A stretch of 64,000 bases of DNA from an uncultured Collinsella sp. (GCA_902470765.1 CABRHW010000008.1:29726-93725); one strand, 5' to 3'. Counted from the first letter of the stretch, positions 32,581 through 41,008 are shown. Translations and numbers: made by a program. The notes: a model not told the origin generated them from the sequence alone.

Positions 32581-32638
32581 CCGGCAGTTAGGGACGCTCC
32601 TTTTCTGCCGGCAGTTTAGGAACGTCCCTAACTGCCGG
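32581..32638. repeat. GGCAG/GGGACGTTCC repeat, best copy
   Basis: CCGGCAGTTAGGGACG (32581-32596) is inverted exactly at 32623-32638. A second copy with sequence drift is at 34941-34996 and fragments are at 588-622 and 2757-2803. Confidence 0.75.
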
Positions 32639-32657
32639 CTCTGGAACGACAAAGCGG

Positions 32658-33608
32658 CTACTTCACCTCGACGGGTGCGGCGCCGGGGTAGCGGTCCTCA
32701 AAGTCCAGACGGTATTTGTTGTCGTTGGTGCCCGCTACGTTGTCGCGCGCCAGCGGCGCCACGATCTCGTCCTTGTGGTTGGCGGGGCTGGAGTACTCAA
32801 GGCTGATCTCCCAGGCATCGCAAATCACGTCGATGCGGTTCTCCAGATCGTCGTAGAGCGTGATGATGTCTTTCCACGAGCCGTAATTCTGCGAGTCGAT
32901 GGGAACGTCCAGGTCCTCGACCTCGTCCTTCAGGTCGCCGATCTGATCCTCGAGCGCCTCGGCGGCATCGCTGGCAGATTGGCGCGAGCCGCGGTCATCC
33001 TTGAGATAGTACGTGTTAAACGTGGTAGCGCAGTCGCGAACCTGCTGATCAAGATCGGAGAGCCTGCTGTAGTAGGAGCTCAGCTGGTCGTAGGCGTTCT
33101 GCTCGCTGATGGTGGCGGCATCGTGGGCGTCATCGTCATCATCATCGTCAAGCTTGTTGGGGTCGCCCTTTACGGACACATCGTCGTCATCGTGGTCGAT
33201 CTTGACCTTCTCGATGGTTGTGCCCTTGGAATCGTCGGCGTTCTTGTTGAACGGTCCGATCATAAATAATGCGACCAGCGCGATAATCACGACGACCAGC
33301 ACGGCGATGATGCCGATAAACAGAGCGTTGTTGTTTTTGGGCGCGGCGGGAGCACCGGCCTGCGGAGCGGCGGTCGGTATGGGCTGCTGCGGCGCGGAGC
33401 CGGCTGGCGTCGCCCATTGCTGCGTCGCGCCAGCTTCCGGCTGGGGAGCGGGCGCGGGCTGATGGGCGGACTGTACGGTCACGTCTGCCTGCGCATCCTC
33501 TTGCGATTGAGAGGCCTGACCATCATCGGTTATCGGCGTTCCGCAGCTGGTGCAAAAACGCTCGTCGTCATTCAGAAGCTTGCCGCAATGGGTACAAAAC
33601 CGGGGCAT
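32658..33608 (-). CDS. Zinc-ribbon, single-pass membrane protein
   Basis: A 316-residue protein. An N-terminal zinc ribbon RFCTHCGKLLNDDERFCTSCG (four Cys) is followed by a Pro/Gln/Ala-rich linker, one membrane helix (LFIGIIAVLVVVIIALVALFMIG near 95-117), an acidic stretch with DDDDD runs, and an extracytoplasmic helical domain (about 170-300) not recognised. This zinc-ribbon + TM + extracellular layout is common in Coriobacteriia and Firmicutes; function unknown. ATG 33608 has AAGGAA upstream; a GTG at 33623 is the frame's first possible start but has no site. Convergent with topA. Confidence 0.8.
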   Translation of the reverse strand: MPRFCTHCGKLLNDDERFCTSCGTPITDDGQASQSQEDAQADVTVQSAHQPAPAPQPEAGATQQWATPAGSAPQQPIPTAAPQAGAPAAPKNNNALFIGIIAVLVVVIIALVALFMIGPFNKNADDSKGTTIEKVKIDHDDDDVSVKGDPNKLDDDDDDDAHDAATISEQNAYDQLSSYYSRLSDLDQQVRDCATTFNTYYLKDDRGSRQSASDAAEALEDQIGDLKDEVEDLDVPIDSQNYGSWKDIITLYDDLENRIDVICDAWEISLEYSSPANHKDEIVAPLARDNVAGTNDNKYRLDFEDRYPGAAPVEVK

Positions 33609-33809
33609 GATGGTTCCTTCCACTCGATGTGTTGGCTAGATTATAAGGTGGTTCAGGTGCGGTTGGGCCGCGCCGGCCCAACTGGTTATGTGAGGACAGT
33701 CGTGCCGCGCAAGCCCTGTCGCATGCGTCACAATGAATGCGGCATGCTGGGTGTTCGGCGCGGCCGTTTATCGACGACTCGGTAGAATGCGATGGTGGGG
33801 AGTGAGTCT

Positions 33810-34865
33810 GTGTACTGCGGCGAGCAAGGTCGGGGTGGCGGCGAAAACGTGGAGGCGTTCCGGTTCCCGCCGGGGGATGCACCCCTCACTGCGCGCGATT
33901 GCTCGCGTCGAGTGTTTTGTGCCGGGATGTTGACCGGAGCGCTTGCCTCGGTGATGAGTCTCGGCGGTTGTGCCGCGCGCCGCAACGAGGCTGAGGGCTC
34001 CGCTGTCCCTGTCAAACAAAAAGCGAATCATCCGTCCGCTCAAAAGACGGAAGCTGTCGCCCGGGCTTCTTGGATTGCCGGCCTTCAGCAAGATATCGAA
34101 GCTCTTGCCGAGCCGTATGGTGGGTCTACCTCGGTCTATGCTGTGGCGCTCGATCCTCAAACGTTCGCGTCGCTCGATGGCGAAGTCGCTGTGGCGCCGG
34201 ACGCGCGACGTGTGGCGGCAAGCATCATCAAGCTTCCCATTCTCGCTTGTGCGCTCGAGACCGTGGCGGCGGGCGGGCTGTCCCTCGACGAGCAGGTAAC
34301 GGTAGCGCAACAGGATATCGTGGGTGGCAGCGGCAACATTCAGTCGCGCGGCGCGGGTGTATCGTACAGTATTGACGAGCTGCTGCATGCCATGATCGCC
34401 CAGAGCGATAACGTGGCAGCGAACCTTGTTATCGGCAGGCTTGGCATGGATGCGGTCAACGAAACGTGTGCCGCATTGGGGCTGACTCAAACCGTGCTCG
34501 CTCGTTTGATGATGGATGCCGAGGCCCAGGCGCGGGGCCGCGAAAACTATACGAGCGCCCGTGACGCCGCGACCGTGCTGCAGCACCTGGCGGCGGGGAC
34601 AATCGCGACGCCCGAGCTGTGCGAGCGAGCGCGCGGATATCTGCTGGCGCAGGAAGACGCGCGCGGTATTGTCGAGGGCGTTCCCGGCGGCGTTTTGGTC
34701 GCGCACAAAACGGGCAGCCTGGCGAATGCTCAGCACGATGCCGCAATCGTCTACGCCGAGCGCCCTTACGTGCTGGCAATCCTCACCCAAGACCTCGAAC
34801 GCGAGCAGGCCCTAGCCCTCGAGCGCGACATTTCCTTCGCCATCAACGCTCGCGCCCACTCCTAA
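33810..34865 (+). CDS. Class A beta-lactamase-like serine hydrolase, Tat lipoprotein
   Basis: About 351 residues. The serine-hydrolase motifs are all visible: S-x-x-K in ASIIKLP, SDN in AQSDNVA and K-T-G in AHKTGSL. The segment MMDAEAQARGRENYTSARDA resembles the omega-loop region, but the ExxxN pair of true beta-lactamases is not clearly kept, so antibiotic hydrolysis is uncertain; it could be a peptidoglycan-related hydrolase. The signal region CSRRVFCAGMLTGALASVMSLGGC combines a twin-arginine motif (SRRVF) with a lipobox ending in Cys, so it is probably a Tat-exported lipoprotein; tatAC lie 6 kb upstream. Start is uncertain: GTG 33810 has GGGGAG before it, ATG 33792 has none. Confidence 0.82.
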   Translation: MYCGEQGRGGGENVEAFRFPPGDAPLTARDCSRRVFCAGMLTGALASVMSLGGCAARRNEAEGSAVPVKQKANHPSAQKTEAVARASWIAGLQQDIEALAEPYGGSTSVYAVALDPQTFASLDGEVAVAPDARRVAASIIKLPILACALETVAAGGLSLDEQVTVAQQDIVGGSGNIQSRGAGVSYSIDELLHAMIAQSDNVAANLVIGRLGMDAVNETCAALGLTQTVLARLMMDAEAQARGRENYTSARDAATVLQHLAAGTIATPELCERARGYLLAQEDARGIVEGVPGGVLVAHKTGSLANAQHDAAIVYAERPYVLAILTQDLEREQALALERDISFAINARAHS

Positions 34866-34867
34866 CT

Positions 34868-34930
34868 TGCGGTGAAATAGGGATTGTATTTGCTGTTAGA
34901 AGGCGTATCTAGTCCCTATTTCACCGCAAC
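34868..34930. repeat. 17-bp perfect inverted repeat
   Basis: TTGCGGTGAAATAGGGA (34868-34884) is exactly inverted at 34914-34930, with a 29-bp loop. There is no T-run, so it is a foldback element rather than a clear terminator. Confidence 0.7.
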
Positions 34931-34940
34931 TTAGAGGGTC

Positions 34941-34996
34941 GGCAGTTGGGGACGTTCCTTTTCTGCCGGCACTTTGGGAACGTTCCTAACTGCCGC
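34941..34996. repeat. GGCAG/GGGACGTTCC repeat, second copy
   Basis: CGGCAGTTGGGGACG pairs imperfectly with CGTTCCTAACTGCCG; the inner CCTTTTCTGCCGGCA is shared with 32581-32638. Confidence 0.65.
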
Positions 34997-35096
34997 CTAG
35001 CGACCAGGTCGTATTTGGGGCGCGCCGGACGCTGGGGTATCATGGCTTGGTTGCTATAACTTGCATTTTCGCGCCTTGTAGGAAGGGGCTGCGCCC

Positions 35097-35780
35097 ATGG
35101 CTTTTGAGCCCGCTCAACATAGCTTTATCACGCTCGAGGGCGTCGACGGCGCCGGCAAGTCCACGCAGGCGCGCCTACTTGCCCGTGCGCTCGAGCTCGC
35201 TGGCTACCAGGTTGTGAGCCTGCGCGAGCCGGGCGGTACCGCCATCAGCGAAAAGATCCGCGCCCTGCTGCTCGACCCTGCCAATACGGCGATGGGCGAC
35301 ACCTGCGAGCTGCTGCTCTACGAGGCGGCACGCGCTCAGTTGGTGCATGAGGTCATAGCTCCCGCCCTCGCTGCCGGCAAGGTGGTCCTGTGCGACCGTT
35401 TCTACGATTCCACGACCTGCTACCAGGCGTTTGCCGATGGCCTCGACCGTCAGATGGTGCGCGATGCCAACAACCTGGCTGTCACCGGTACGCATCCGGC
35501 GCTCACGCTCGTCTATCACATCACGCCCGAGCAGGCGGCGCTGCGCATGGCGGCCCGCGGTGCGGCGGATCGCATGGAGGCAAAGGGCATGGCCTTCCAG
35601 GAGCGCGTTTATCAGGGATTTTGTTCCATTGCTGCCGAGGAGCCAGACCGCGTGAAGCTCATCGACGCCACTGCGTCGATCGCAGACGTCTTCGCGCAGA
35701 CGGTCGAGCTGGTTCGTGCGTACGGTCTCGACATCCCCCAGGATGCCGTCGCCGCTGCGCTTGCCCAGGAGGCTGAGTAA
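35097..35780 (+). CDS. tmk: Thymidylate kinase
   Basis: A 227-residue kinase converting dTMP to dTDP. The P-loop is LEGVDGAGKSTQ, the DRx motif LREPGGT and the DRY-like CDRFYDSTTCYQ; the LID region carries RGAADRME. ATG 35097 follows GGAAGGGG. holB starts two bases after the stop, then ricT overlaps holB; this tmk-holB-ricT order is conserved in many Gram-positive genomes and supports all three calls. Confidence 0.96.
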   Translation: MAFEPAQHSFITLEGVDGAGKSTQARLLARALELAGYQVVSLREPGGTAISEKIRALLLDPANTAMGDTCELLLYEAARAQLVHEVIAPALAAGKVVLCDRFYDSTTCYQAFADGLDRQMVRDANNLAVTGTHPALTLVYHITPEQAALRMAARGAADRMEAKGMAFQERVYQGFCSIAAEEPDRVKLIDATASIADVFAQTVELVRAYGLDIPQDAVAAALAQEAE

Positions 35781-35781
35781 C

Positions 35782-36909
35782 ATGGCCCCCGCGCAGACAA
35801 GCCTGCTGGCCAAGCTCGACACCCAACAGCGCGTGCGCGACTTTTTGGCCAATGCCGTCGCCAGCGGTCGTGCATCGCACGCCTACCTGTTCTTGGGCGC
35901 GCCCGGTGCCGGTAAGCTCGACGCCGCATGGGCGCTTGCCCAGGCATTCCTGTGCGAGCAGGATGGCTGTGGTTCGTGCGACAGCTGCGTGCGCGTTGCT
36001 CGGCACACGCATCCCGACGTGCACTATTACACCCCCGAAAGCGCTACGGGCTACCTCATCGCGCAGACCCGCGAGCTGCTCGATGACGTGCCCCTGGCGC
36101 CCATTCGCGCCAAGGCAAAGGTCTACATCATCGACCGTGCCGAGCAACTGCGCGCCAACACCGCCAACGCGCTGCTCAAAACGCTCGAGGAACCGCCCGA
36201 GGGCGTCATGTTCATCCTGTTGGGCACCTCGGCTGACGTGATGCTGCCCACCATCGTGAGCCGCTGCCAGTGCGTACCGTTTCGGCTGGTGTCGCCCACT
36301 GTGGCTGCGCAGGCCGTGAGCCGCGCCACCGGTCAGGACCCTGCGCGTTGCCGCATGGCCGTCGCTGTGGCGGGAAGCCCCACGCGTGGCATCGAGTTCC
36401 TCAAGAGCGCCGAGCGCCAGGACGCCCGTCGTCAGATGGTCCGTGCCATCGACTCGCTCATCGCCGCCGACGAGGCCGATGTGCTCAGTCGCGCCAAGTC
36501 GCTCATCGTCGCCGTCAAGGCGCCGCTCGCCGAGGTCAAGTCCACGCAGGAAAAGGTGCTCGAGCAAAATGCCGACTACCTGTCGCGTGGAGCATTGAAG
36601 CAGCTTGAGGACCGCAACAAGCGCGAACTCAACGCGCGCGAGCGTTCGGGTATCATGGAAGCGCTGGCGAGCGCGCGGACGCTCATGCGCGACGTGCTGC
36701 TGACACTTCAGGATGAGGCGGCAGACGTTGTGAACGAGGACGTGCGCGACACGATCGGGCGGCTTGCCGCGGCGACGAATGTTGCGGGTGCCACCCGGGC
36801 GCTCGAGGCAGTCGCGACCGCTGAGCGCAACATCGCCAGAAACGTTACTCCCCAGCTGGCCATCGAGGTCATGCTGTTCGATATCAGGAAGGCACTGAAA
36901 TGCCGTTAG
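35782..36909 (+). CDS. holB: DNA polymerase III delta' subunit
   Basis: A 375-residue clamp-loader subunit. The AAA+ part opens with SHAYLFLGAPGAGKLDAAWALAQAFLC, whose Walker A lacks the usual Ser/Thr after Lys, as in delta' proteins that do not hydrolyse ATP. A zinc-binding knot CEQDGCGSCDSC follows, then VYIIDRAEQLRANTANALLKTLEEPPEGVMFILL and SRC, the conserved sensor region. The C-terminal third (about 240-375) is Arg/Ala/Glu-rich helical and poorly conserved. ATG 35782 is two bases after the tmk stop. Confidence 0.93.
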   Translation: MAPAQTSLLAKLDTQQRVRDFLANAVASGRASHAYLFLGAPGAGKLDAAWALAQAFLCEQDGCGSCDSCVRVARHTHPDVHYYTPESATGYLIAQTRELLDDVPLAPIRAKAKVYIIDRAEQLRANTANALLKTLEEPPEGVMFILLGTSADVMLPTIVSRCQCVPFRLVSPTVAAQAVSRATGQDPARCRMAVAVAGSPTRGIEFLKSAERQDARRQMVRAIDSLIAADEADVLSRAKSLIVAVKAPLAEVKSTQEKVLEQNADYLSRGALKQLEDRNKRELNARERSGIMEALASARTLMRDVLLTLQDEAADVVNEDVRDTIGRLAAATNVAGATRALEAVATAERNIARNVTPQLAIEVMLFDIRKALKCR

Positions 36910-38600
36910 TCGTACCCGTTAAGTTTACCTACGCCTCGCGCGACCTGTGGTTCGACCCACAGGATCTGGATATCCTCGAGGCCGATTATGCTATCTGTTC
37001 CACCGAGCGCGGAACCGAGATCGGCCTGGTCACGGCCGATCCCTTCGAGGTGCCGCTCGACGAAATCGGTCAGCCGCTCAAGCCCGTGTTGCGCGTAGCG
37101 AGCGACATCGACCTGCAGCTTGCCGACGACCTGGCTATCCAGGGTGACGAGGCCATGGTCGACTTCCGCCGTCTGGTCAAGGAGCTCGACCTCGAGATGA
37201 AGCCGGTCGGCGTCGAGTACCTGTTTGGCGGCGAGAAGGCTGTGTTCTACTTTGCTGCCGAGGAGCGCGTCGATTTCCGTCAGCTCGTCAAGGACCTGTC
37301 CTCGACGCTGCACATTCGCGTCGACATGCGCCAGATCGGCGTGCGTGACGAGACCCGCCTGGTGGGCGGCTATGCCCAGTGCGGCCAGGAGCTCTGCTGC
37401 ACGCGCTTTGGCGGACAGTTTGAGCCGGTTTCGATTCGCATGGCAAAAGAGCAGGACCTGCCGCTCAACTCGTCCAAAATTAGCGGCGTCTGCGGCCGCC
37501 TGATGTGCTGCCTGCGCTACGAGTTCGAGGCGTACAAGGACTTTAAGAGCCGCGCGCCCAAAAAGAAGACGCTTATCGATACGCCGCTTGGCAAGGCGCG
37601 TATCCAGGAATATGACACGCCGCGTGAGCAGCTGGTGTTGCGCCTGGAGAACGGCAAAGTCTTTAAGGTCAACCTGGCCGACATGACCTGCTCGGAGGGC
37701 TGCAAAAAGAAGGCCGCCGAGCAGGGCTGCAACTGCCGCCCCGACTGCGTGACGCGCGATGTGCTCGAGCGTATCGAGTCGCCCGAGATGCGCCTGGCGC
37801 TTATGGAGCTCGACCGCGAGAACGGCGTCGACGTGGGCGATGGCCTGTCGAGCGCCGACCGTCTGGCGGGGACGACGATGCCCAAGCGCCGCCGTCGCGA
37901 TGCGGACGCCGATACCCGTACCGGTCAGAGCCAGGGCGAGGGTCGCGGCCGCGGTAAGGGTCGCGGCAAGGCCGAGGCACCCGAGGCCGAGGAGACTGCC
38001 GGTGGACGTCGCCGCCGCAAGCGCTCGGGTTCGGGCGATGCCGGCGAGGCCGCTCCCGCAGGCAAGAATTCCCCCCGCGAGCGCGAGGCTCAGCAGCCCC
38101 AGCAGCAAAACCGCGGCGGTGGCATGAATCCCACGCGCCGTCGCCGCCGTCACCTGTCGAGCGAGGAGCGCGAGGACGCCTTCCGCGCCGCAGCCGCTCG
38201 CGAAGCCGGTGCCGCCCCCAAGGGTGGTTCGGGTTCCGATACGCCTGCCGACAAGGGTGGCAAGCAGCGCAACGATGACGAGCGCGCCCCGCGTCCGCGT
38301 CGTCGCCATTCCTCGGGCACGCAGCAAAAGCCCTCGGTGCCCTCCGTGGCCGATCAGGTCTCGGATGGCGAGGTCAAGGTCACGCGCCGTCGCCCTGGAG
38401 ATGGCGGAGGGGCGGCTGCCAAGGCCGCGCGCGGCGCTGCTCGCGACGAACGCGAGTCGCGCGAAGATCGTGGTGGCGAGGGTTCGGCCGACCAGGGCCA
38501 GAAGCGCCGTCGCCGTCGTCGTTCCCGCAAGCCGCGTCAAGATGGTGGCGAGGGCTCGACCCAAAACTCGTCCGCACCGCAACCGCCCACCGGCGAATAG
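36900..38600 (+). CDS. ricT: RicT/YaaT-type PSP1-domain protein with long basic tail
   Basis: A 566-residue protein overlapping holB by 10 bases. Residues 1-275 match the RicT (YaaT) family: the PSP1 core, then Cys clusters GQELCCTRF, GVCGRLMCCLRYE and CSEGCKKKAAEQGCNCRPDC. In B. subtilis RicT carries Fe-S-binding cysteines and works with RicA and RicF in RNase Y-dependent mRNA maturation. Unlike the roughly 275-residue relatives, this one has a tail of about 240 residues, very rich in Arg, Gly, Ala and Lys (KRRRRDAD, GRGRGKGRGKAEA, RRRRRHLSSEE, KRRRRRRSRKPRQ). The tail is disordered in appearance and probably binds RNA; that is inference. Confidence 0.9.
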   Translation: MPLVVPVKFTYASRDLWFDPQDLDILEADYAICSTERGTEIGLVTADPFEVPLDEIGQPLKPVLRVASDIDLQLADDLAIQGDEAMVDFRRLVKELDLEMKPVGVEYLFGGEKAVFYFAAEERVDFRQLVKDLSSTLHIRVDMRQIGVRDETRLVGGYAQCGQELCCTRFGGQFEPVSIRMAKEQDLPLNSSKISGVCGRLMCCLRYEFEAYKDFKSRAPKKKTLIDTPLGKARIQEYDTPREQLVLRLENGKVFKVNLADMTCSEGCKKKAAEQGCNCRPDCVTRDVLERIESPEMRLALMELDRENGVDVGDGLSSADRLAGTTMPKRRRRDADADTRTGQSQGEGRGRGKGRGKAEAPEAEETAGGRRRRKRSGSGDAGEAAPAGKNSPREREAQQPQQQNRGGGMNPTRRRRRHLSSEEREDAFRAAAAREAGAAPKGGSGSDTPADKGGKQRNDDERAPRPRRRHSSGTQQKPSVPSVADQVSDGEVKVTRRRPGDGGGAAAKAARGAARDERESREDRGGEGSADQGQKRRRRRRSRKPRQDGGEGSTQNSSAPQPPTGE

Positions 38601-38663
38601 TGCACGCAAACGGATTTAACCTGCCTGACCCCAAACGCGTCGGGGTACCATGACGCTGAATCA

Positions 38664-38699
38664 ACAACCCTCCCTGCGACCGAGCGTAGGGAGGGTTGT
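38664..38699 (+). promoter_or_regulatory. Hairpin that buries the comF ribosome site
   Basis: ACAACCCTCCCT (38664-38675) pairs with AGGGAGGGTTGT (38688-38699), a 12-bp stem. The GGAGGG inside the right arm is the only ribosome site for the GTG start at 38703. There is no T-run, so control of translation is at least as likely as termination. Confidence 0.55.
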
Positions 38700-38702
38700 G
38701 TC

Positions 38703-39509
38703 GTGAAGAGACATTTGAATGTGTTGGGATGCCTGCAAGGTGCCGACATCCTACCGTTTGCGGATGAATTGCTACCGTTTGCCGAGCGGGCGGCGCACGA
38801 GGCGCTTGAGGCGTTGTCGCCCACGCGATGTGCCGGCTGCGAGCGCGCCGGTGCGCTTATTTGCCAAGACTGCCTGGCCGCGCTCGCGCTCATCGACCCG
38901 CGGCATAGCTGCACTCGATGCGGCGCCCCGTTTGGAGACTTGCTGTGCACCGAGTGCTCGGTCGAGGGTACGTCCTCGGCGATGGCCGAAGCTCTCGACC
39001 GGTGCCTGGCATGTGCCGTTTACACGCATCCGCTGCCGCGGATCATTAAAGCGTACAAAGACGCGGGCGAGCGACGCCTGGCGTCGTATCTGGCAGAGCT
39101 GCTATACGACACCGCCTTACATGCCCAGGTCGCGGCGCCCGATCGCTTAGGCGGTGTGTTGTCCGGCGCCGATGCAGTGGTGTTTGTGCCCGCGACGGCG
39201 GCGGCGTTTCGGCGACGCGGCTTCGATCATATGGAAGCCATCGCGCGCCCATTTTGCGAGCTGTCGGGTGTTCCGCTGCTCGACGCCCTCGTTAAGTACG
39301 GACATGGCGACCAGCGTGAACTCAGTCGTGAAGAACGCCGTGAACGCGCCCGAGGCATGTACGAGACTGTTGAGGACGTGCGGGGCCGCCGCCTGCTGCT
39401 TATCGACGACGTTATCACCACGGGTGCGACGATGGCGGCGGCTTCGGCGGAACTCAAGCGCGCCGGTGCCGCGGCCGTTGATGGCCTCGCTATCGCACGC
39501 GTTTGGTAG
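38703..39509 (+). CDS. comF: ComF-family phosphoribosyltransferase-like protein
   Basis: A 268-residue protein of the ComFC group, needed for DNA uptake in competent bacteria. The N-terminal zinc-binding knots CAGCERAGALICQDC and CTRCGAPFGDLLCTEC are followed by the phosphoribosyltransferase domain: VFVPATAAAFRRRGFDHMEAIARP and the PRPP loop LLIDDVITTGATM. Start is GTG 38703; the adjacent AGGGAGGG lies in a hairpin. It follows ricT by 100 bp. No ComFA helicase is adjacent. Confidence 0.9.
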   Translation: MKRHLNVLGCLQGADILPFADELLPFAERAAHEALEALSPTRCAGCERAGALICQDCLAALALIDPRHSCTRCGAPFGDLLCTECSVEGTSSAMAEALDRCLACAVYTHPLPRIIKAYKDAGERRLASYLAELLYDTALHAQVAAPDRLGGVLSGADAVVFVPATAAAFRRRGFDHMEAIARPFCELSGVPLLDALVKYGHGDQRELSREERRERARGMYETVEDVRGRRLLLIDDVITTGATMAAASAELKRAGAAAVDGLAIARVW

Positions 39510-39520
39510 GGGTGATTCAT

Positions 39521-40630
39521 GTGGCGGTAACAATCAGGCAGTGCAACAAACCGACAAAAGAGCAGCTAGCGGCTTCCGTGATCCTGACGGGCGCCTCGGC
39601 GTTGCGCATGATTCGAGCCGAGCGCCGGCAGATGGGCTACATCGGCTGGAAGGACCTTGAGCCCGATGAAGAGCGCCGCGTGCTGTGTACGTCATCGCCT
39701 TCGACCGAGGATATCTATCTTCCCGACCTGGTGCGAATTGGAGCCAAAAGCGGCGAGGTGCAAGAAGATCTGTGCTTGCTGGTGGGATCTGCGGCGCAGC
39801 GCCGACGCATGCCTGGCGTGGGCTGGTCCGTGTGTTCCGGGTTGCCTGCCGGCTCGATTCTAGAGGTGGAACCGGGGGTGTACAGCCTATCTCCCGAGGC
39901 CCTTTGTGTTGCCGTCGCCCGCGAGGTCGGCTGTATCCAGGCGTTTGCCCTGGCCCAGGAACTGTGTTCCAAGATTTCACTGAGCGATCGCGGGAAGTAT
40001 CTGCCTCCCTACACCTCACCTGTTGCGAATAGACTTGTAAAGGACAAGGACCAACCGGCAGACGTGGGCTACTTTGAAGTCGAGCCGGTGCTGACGCCCG
40101 ATCGCCTGGCAGATTACCTTGCGGCATGCAAGGGGAGTGCGGCCAAACAACTGCTACGCCTGTGTCCCTACCTGTCAGAAAACCTGCGCTCACCCATGGA
40201 GTGCATCATGCTTGCCATGTTTTCGCTTCCGTTTTCCTATGGCGGATCTGCCTGCGGTCCCTTTAAGACCGACTACAAGATCGAGTTCGATGACCGCGCG
40301 CAGGCAATCTCGGGGATGCCGTATGCAGTTTGCGATGCGTACCAGGAAACAGCCCGGTTTGACCTGGAATACAACGGTGAGCTGGGTCATTCCTCTCGAA
40401 GGGGACGTGTCCATGATGAAAAACGCAACACGGGCTTGATTACTATGGGAATCGAGGTCGCGACGGTCAACAACGAAATGCTCTGCGACATGGAAGCGAT
40501 GGAAGCGCTCGCATGGCGCATCCACCAGCGTATGCGAAAGCGGTACCGGAATCGTGTCGATGCCCGCAGGAAGAAGCAAGAGGCGTTGCTTAACACGCTG
40601 CGGGCGTGTTTTGGGCTTAAGCCGGTCTAA
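39521..40630 (+). CDS. Hypothetical protein with possible DUF559-like nuclease end
   Basis: About 369 residues, not identified. The start is probably GTG 39521, eight bases after AGGGG; GTG 39512 is an alternative. The N-terminal two thirds are a helical domain without known motif (ILTGASALRMIRAERR, LVKDKDQPADVGYFEVEPVL). The C-terminal region reads FDLEYNGELGHSSRRGRVHDEKRNTGLITMGIEVATVNNEML, whose spacing of Asp, Glu-Tyr, His and Asp-x-x-Arg resembles the very-short-patch-repair/DUF559 endonuclease fold. This resemblance is suggestive only. It follows comF closely and may be co-transcribed. Confidence 0.72.
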   Translation: MAVTIRQCNKPTKEQLAASVILTGASALRMIRAERRQMGYIGWKDLEPDEERRVLCTSSPSTEDIYLPDLVRIGAKSGEVQEDLCLLVGSAAQRRRMPGVGWSVCSGLPAGSILEVEPGVYSLSPEALCVAVAREVGCIQAFALAQELCSKISLSDRGKYLPPYTSPVANRLVKDKDQPADVGYFEVEPVLTPDRLADYLAACKGSAAKQLLRLCPYLSENLRSPMECIMLAMFSLPFSYGGSACGPFKTDYKIEFDDRAQAISGMPYAVCDAYQETARFDLEYNGELGHSSRRGRVHDEKRNTGLITMGIEVATVNNEMLCDMEAMEALAWRIHQRMRKRYRNRVDARRKKQEALLNTLRACFGLKPV

Positions 40631-40668
40631 TTCACGTCGAAAAAAAGGGGGGGGGGTTAATCATATGC

Positions 40669-40890
40669 CCTGGCCAAAAAATGGCAAATATGAGTACTGT
40701 CACTAAATCAGTAACAGCAAAATCAAAGAATTTAGGACTCGGAGGCGGCGTAAAGAAAGAAGATAATAAACAAACGTAGAATAACTAAGCATCAGATTGG
40801 CGACACTAAGCGCAAAATCTGTCCGAGAGGCCAAAATTGCCTGTTACAAAATTGGTAACAGTACTCATATTTGCCATTTTTTGGCCACGG
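40669..40890. repeat. GAGTACTGT element, copy 2 with 29-bp inverted ends
   Basis: The left end (from GGCCAAAAAATGGCAAATAT, continuing GAGTACTGT) and the right end (ACAGTACTCATATTTGCCAT, continuing TTTTTGGCC) are exact reverse complements over 29 bp. The inner 160 bp is AT-rich and has no ORF with a ribosome site. Related to 24910-25145. Confidence 0.7.
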
Positions 40891-41008
40891 CACCCCGAGG
40901 CGGGCGCCCCGGAGCTCCCCGTAGGGGAGCTCCGGGCTTCATGGGAACACGCACGGTCCGCTCCGACCTGCAAAATCTGTGCTCACGGTGCGAATGACGC
41001 CCCTAACC

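Noticed and set aside
36906..38609. A 567-codon frame antisense to ricT
   Set aside because: Product of antisense to Arg/Gly-rich codons; no start signal and no motif.
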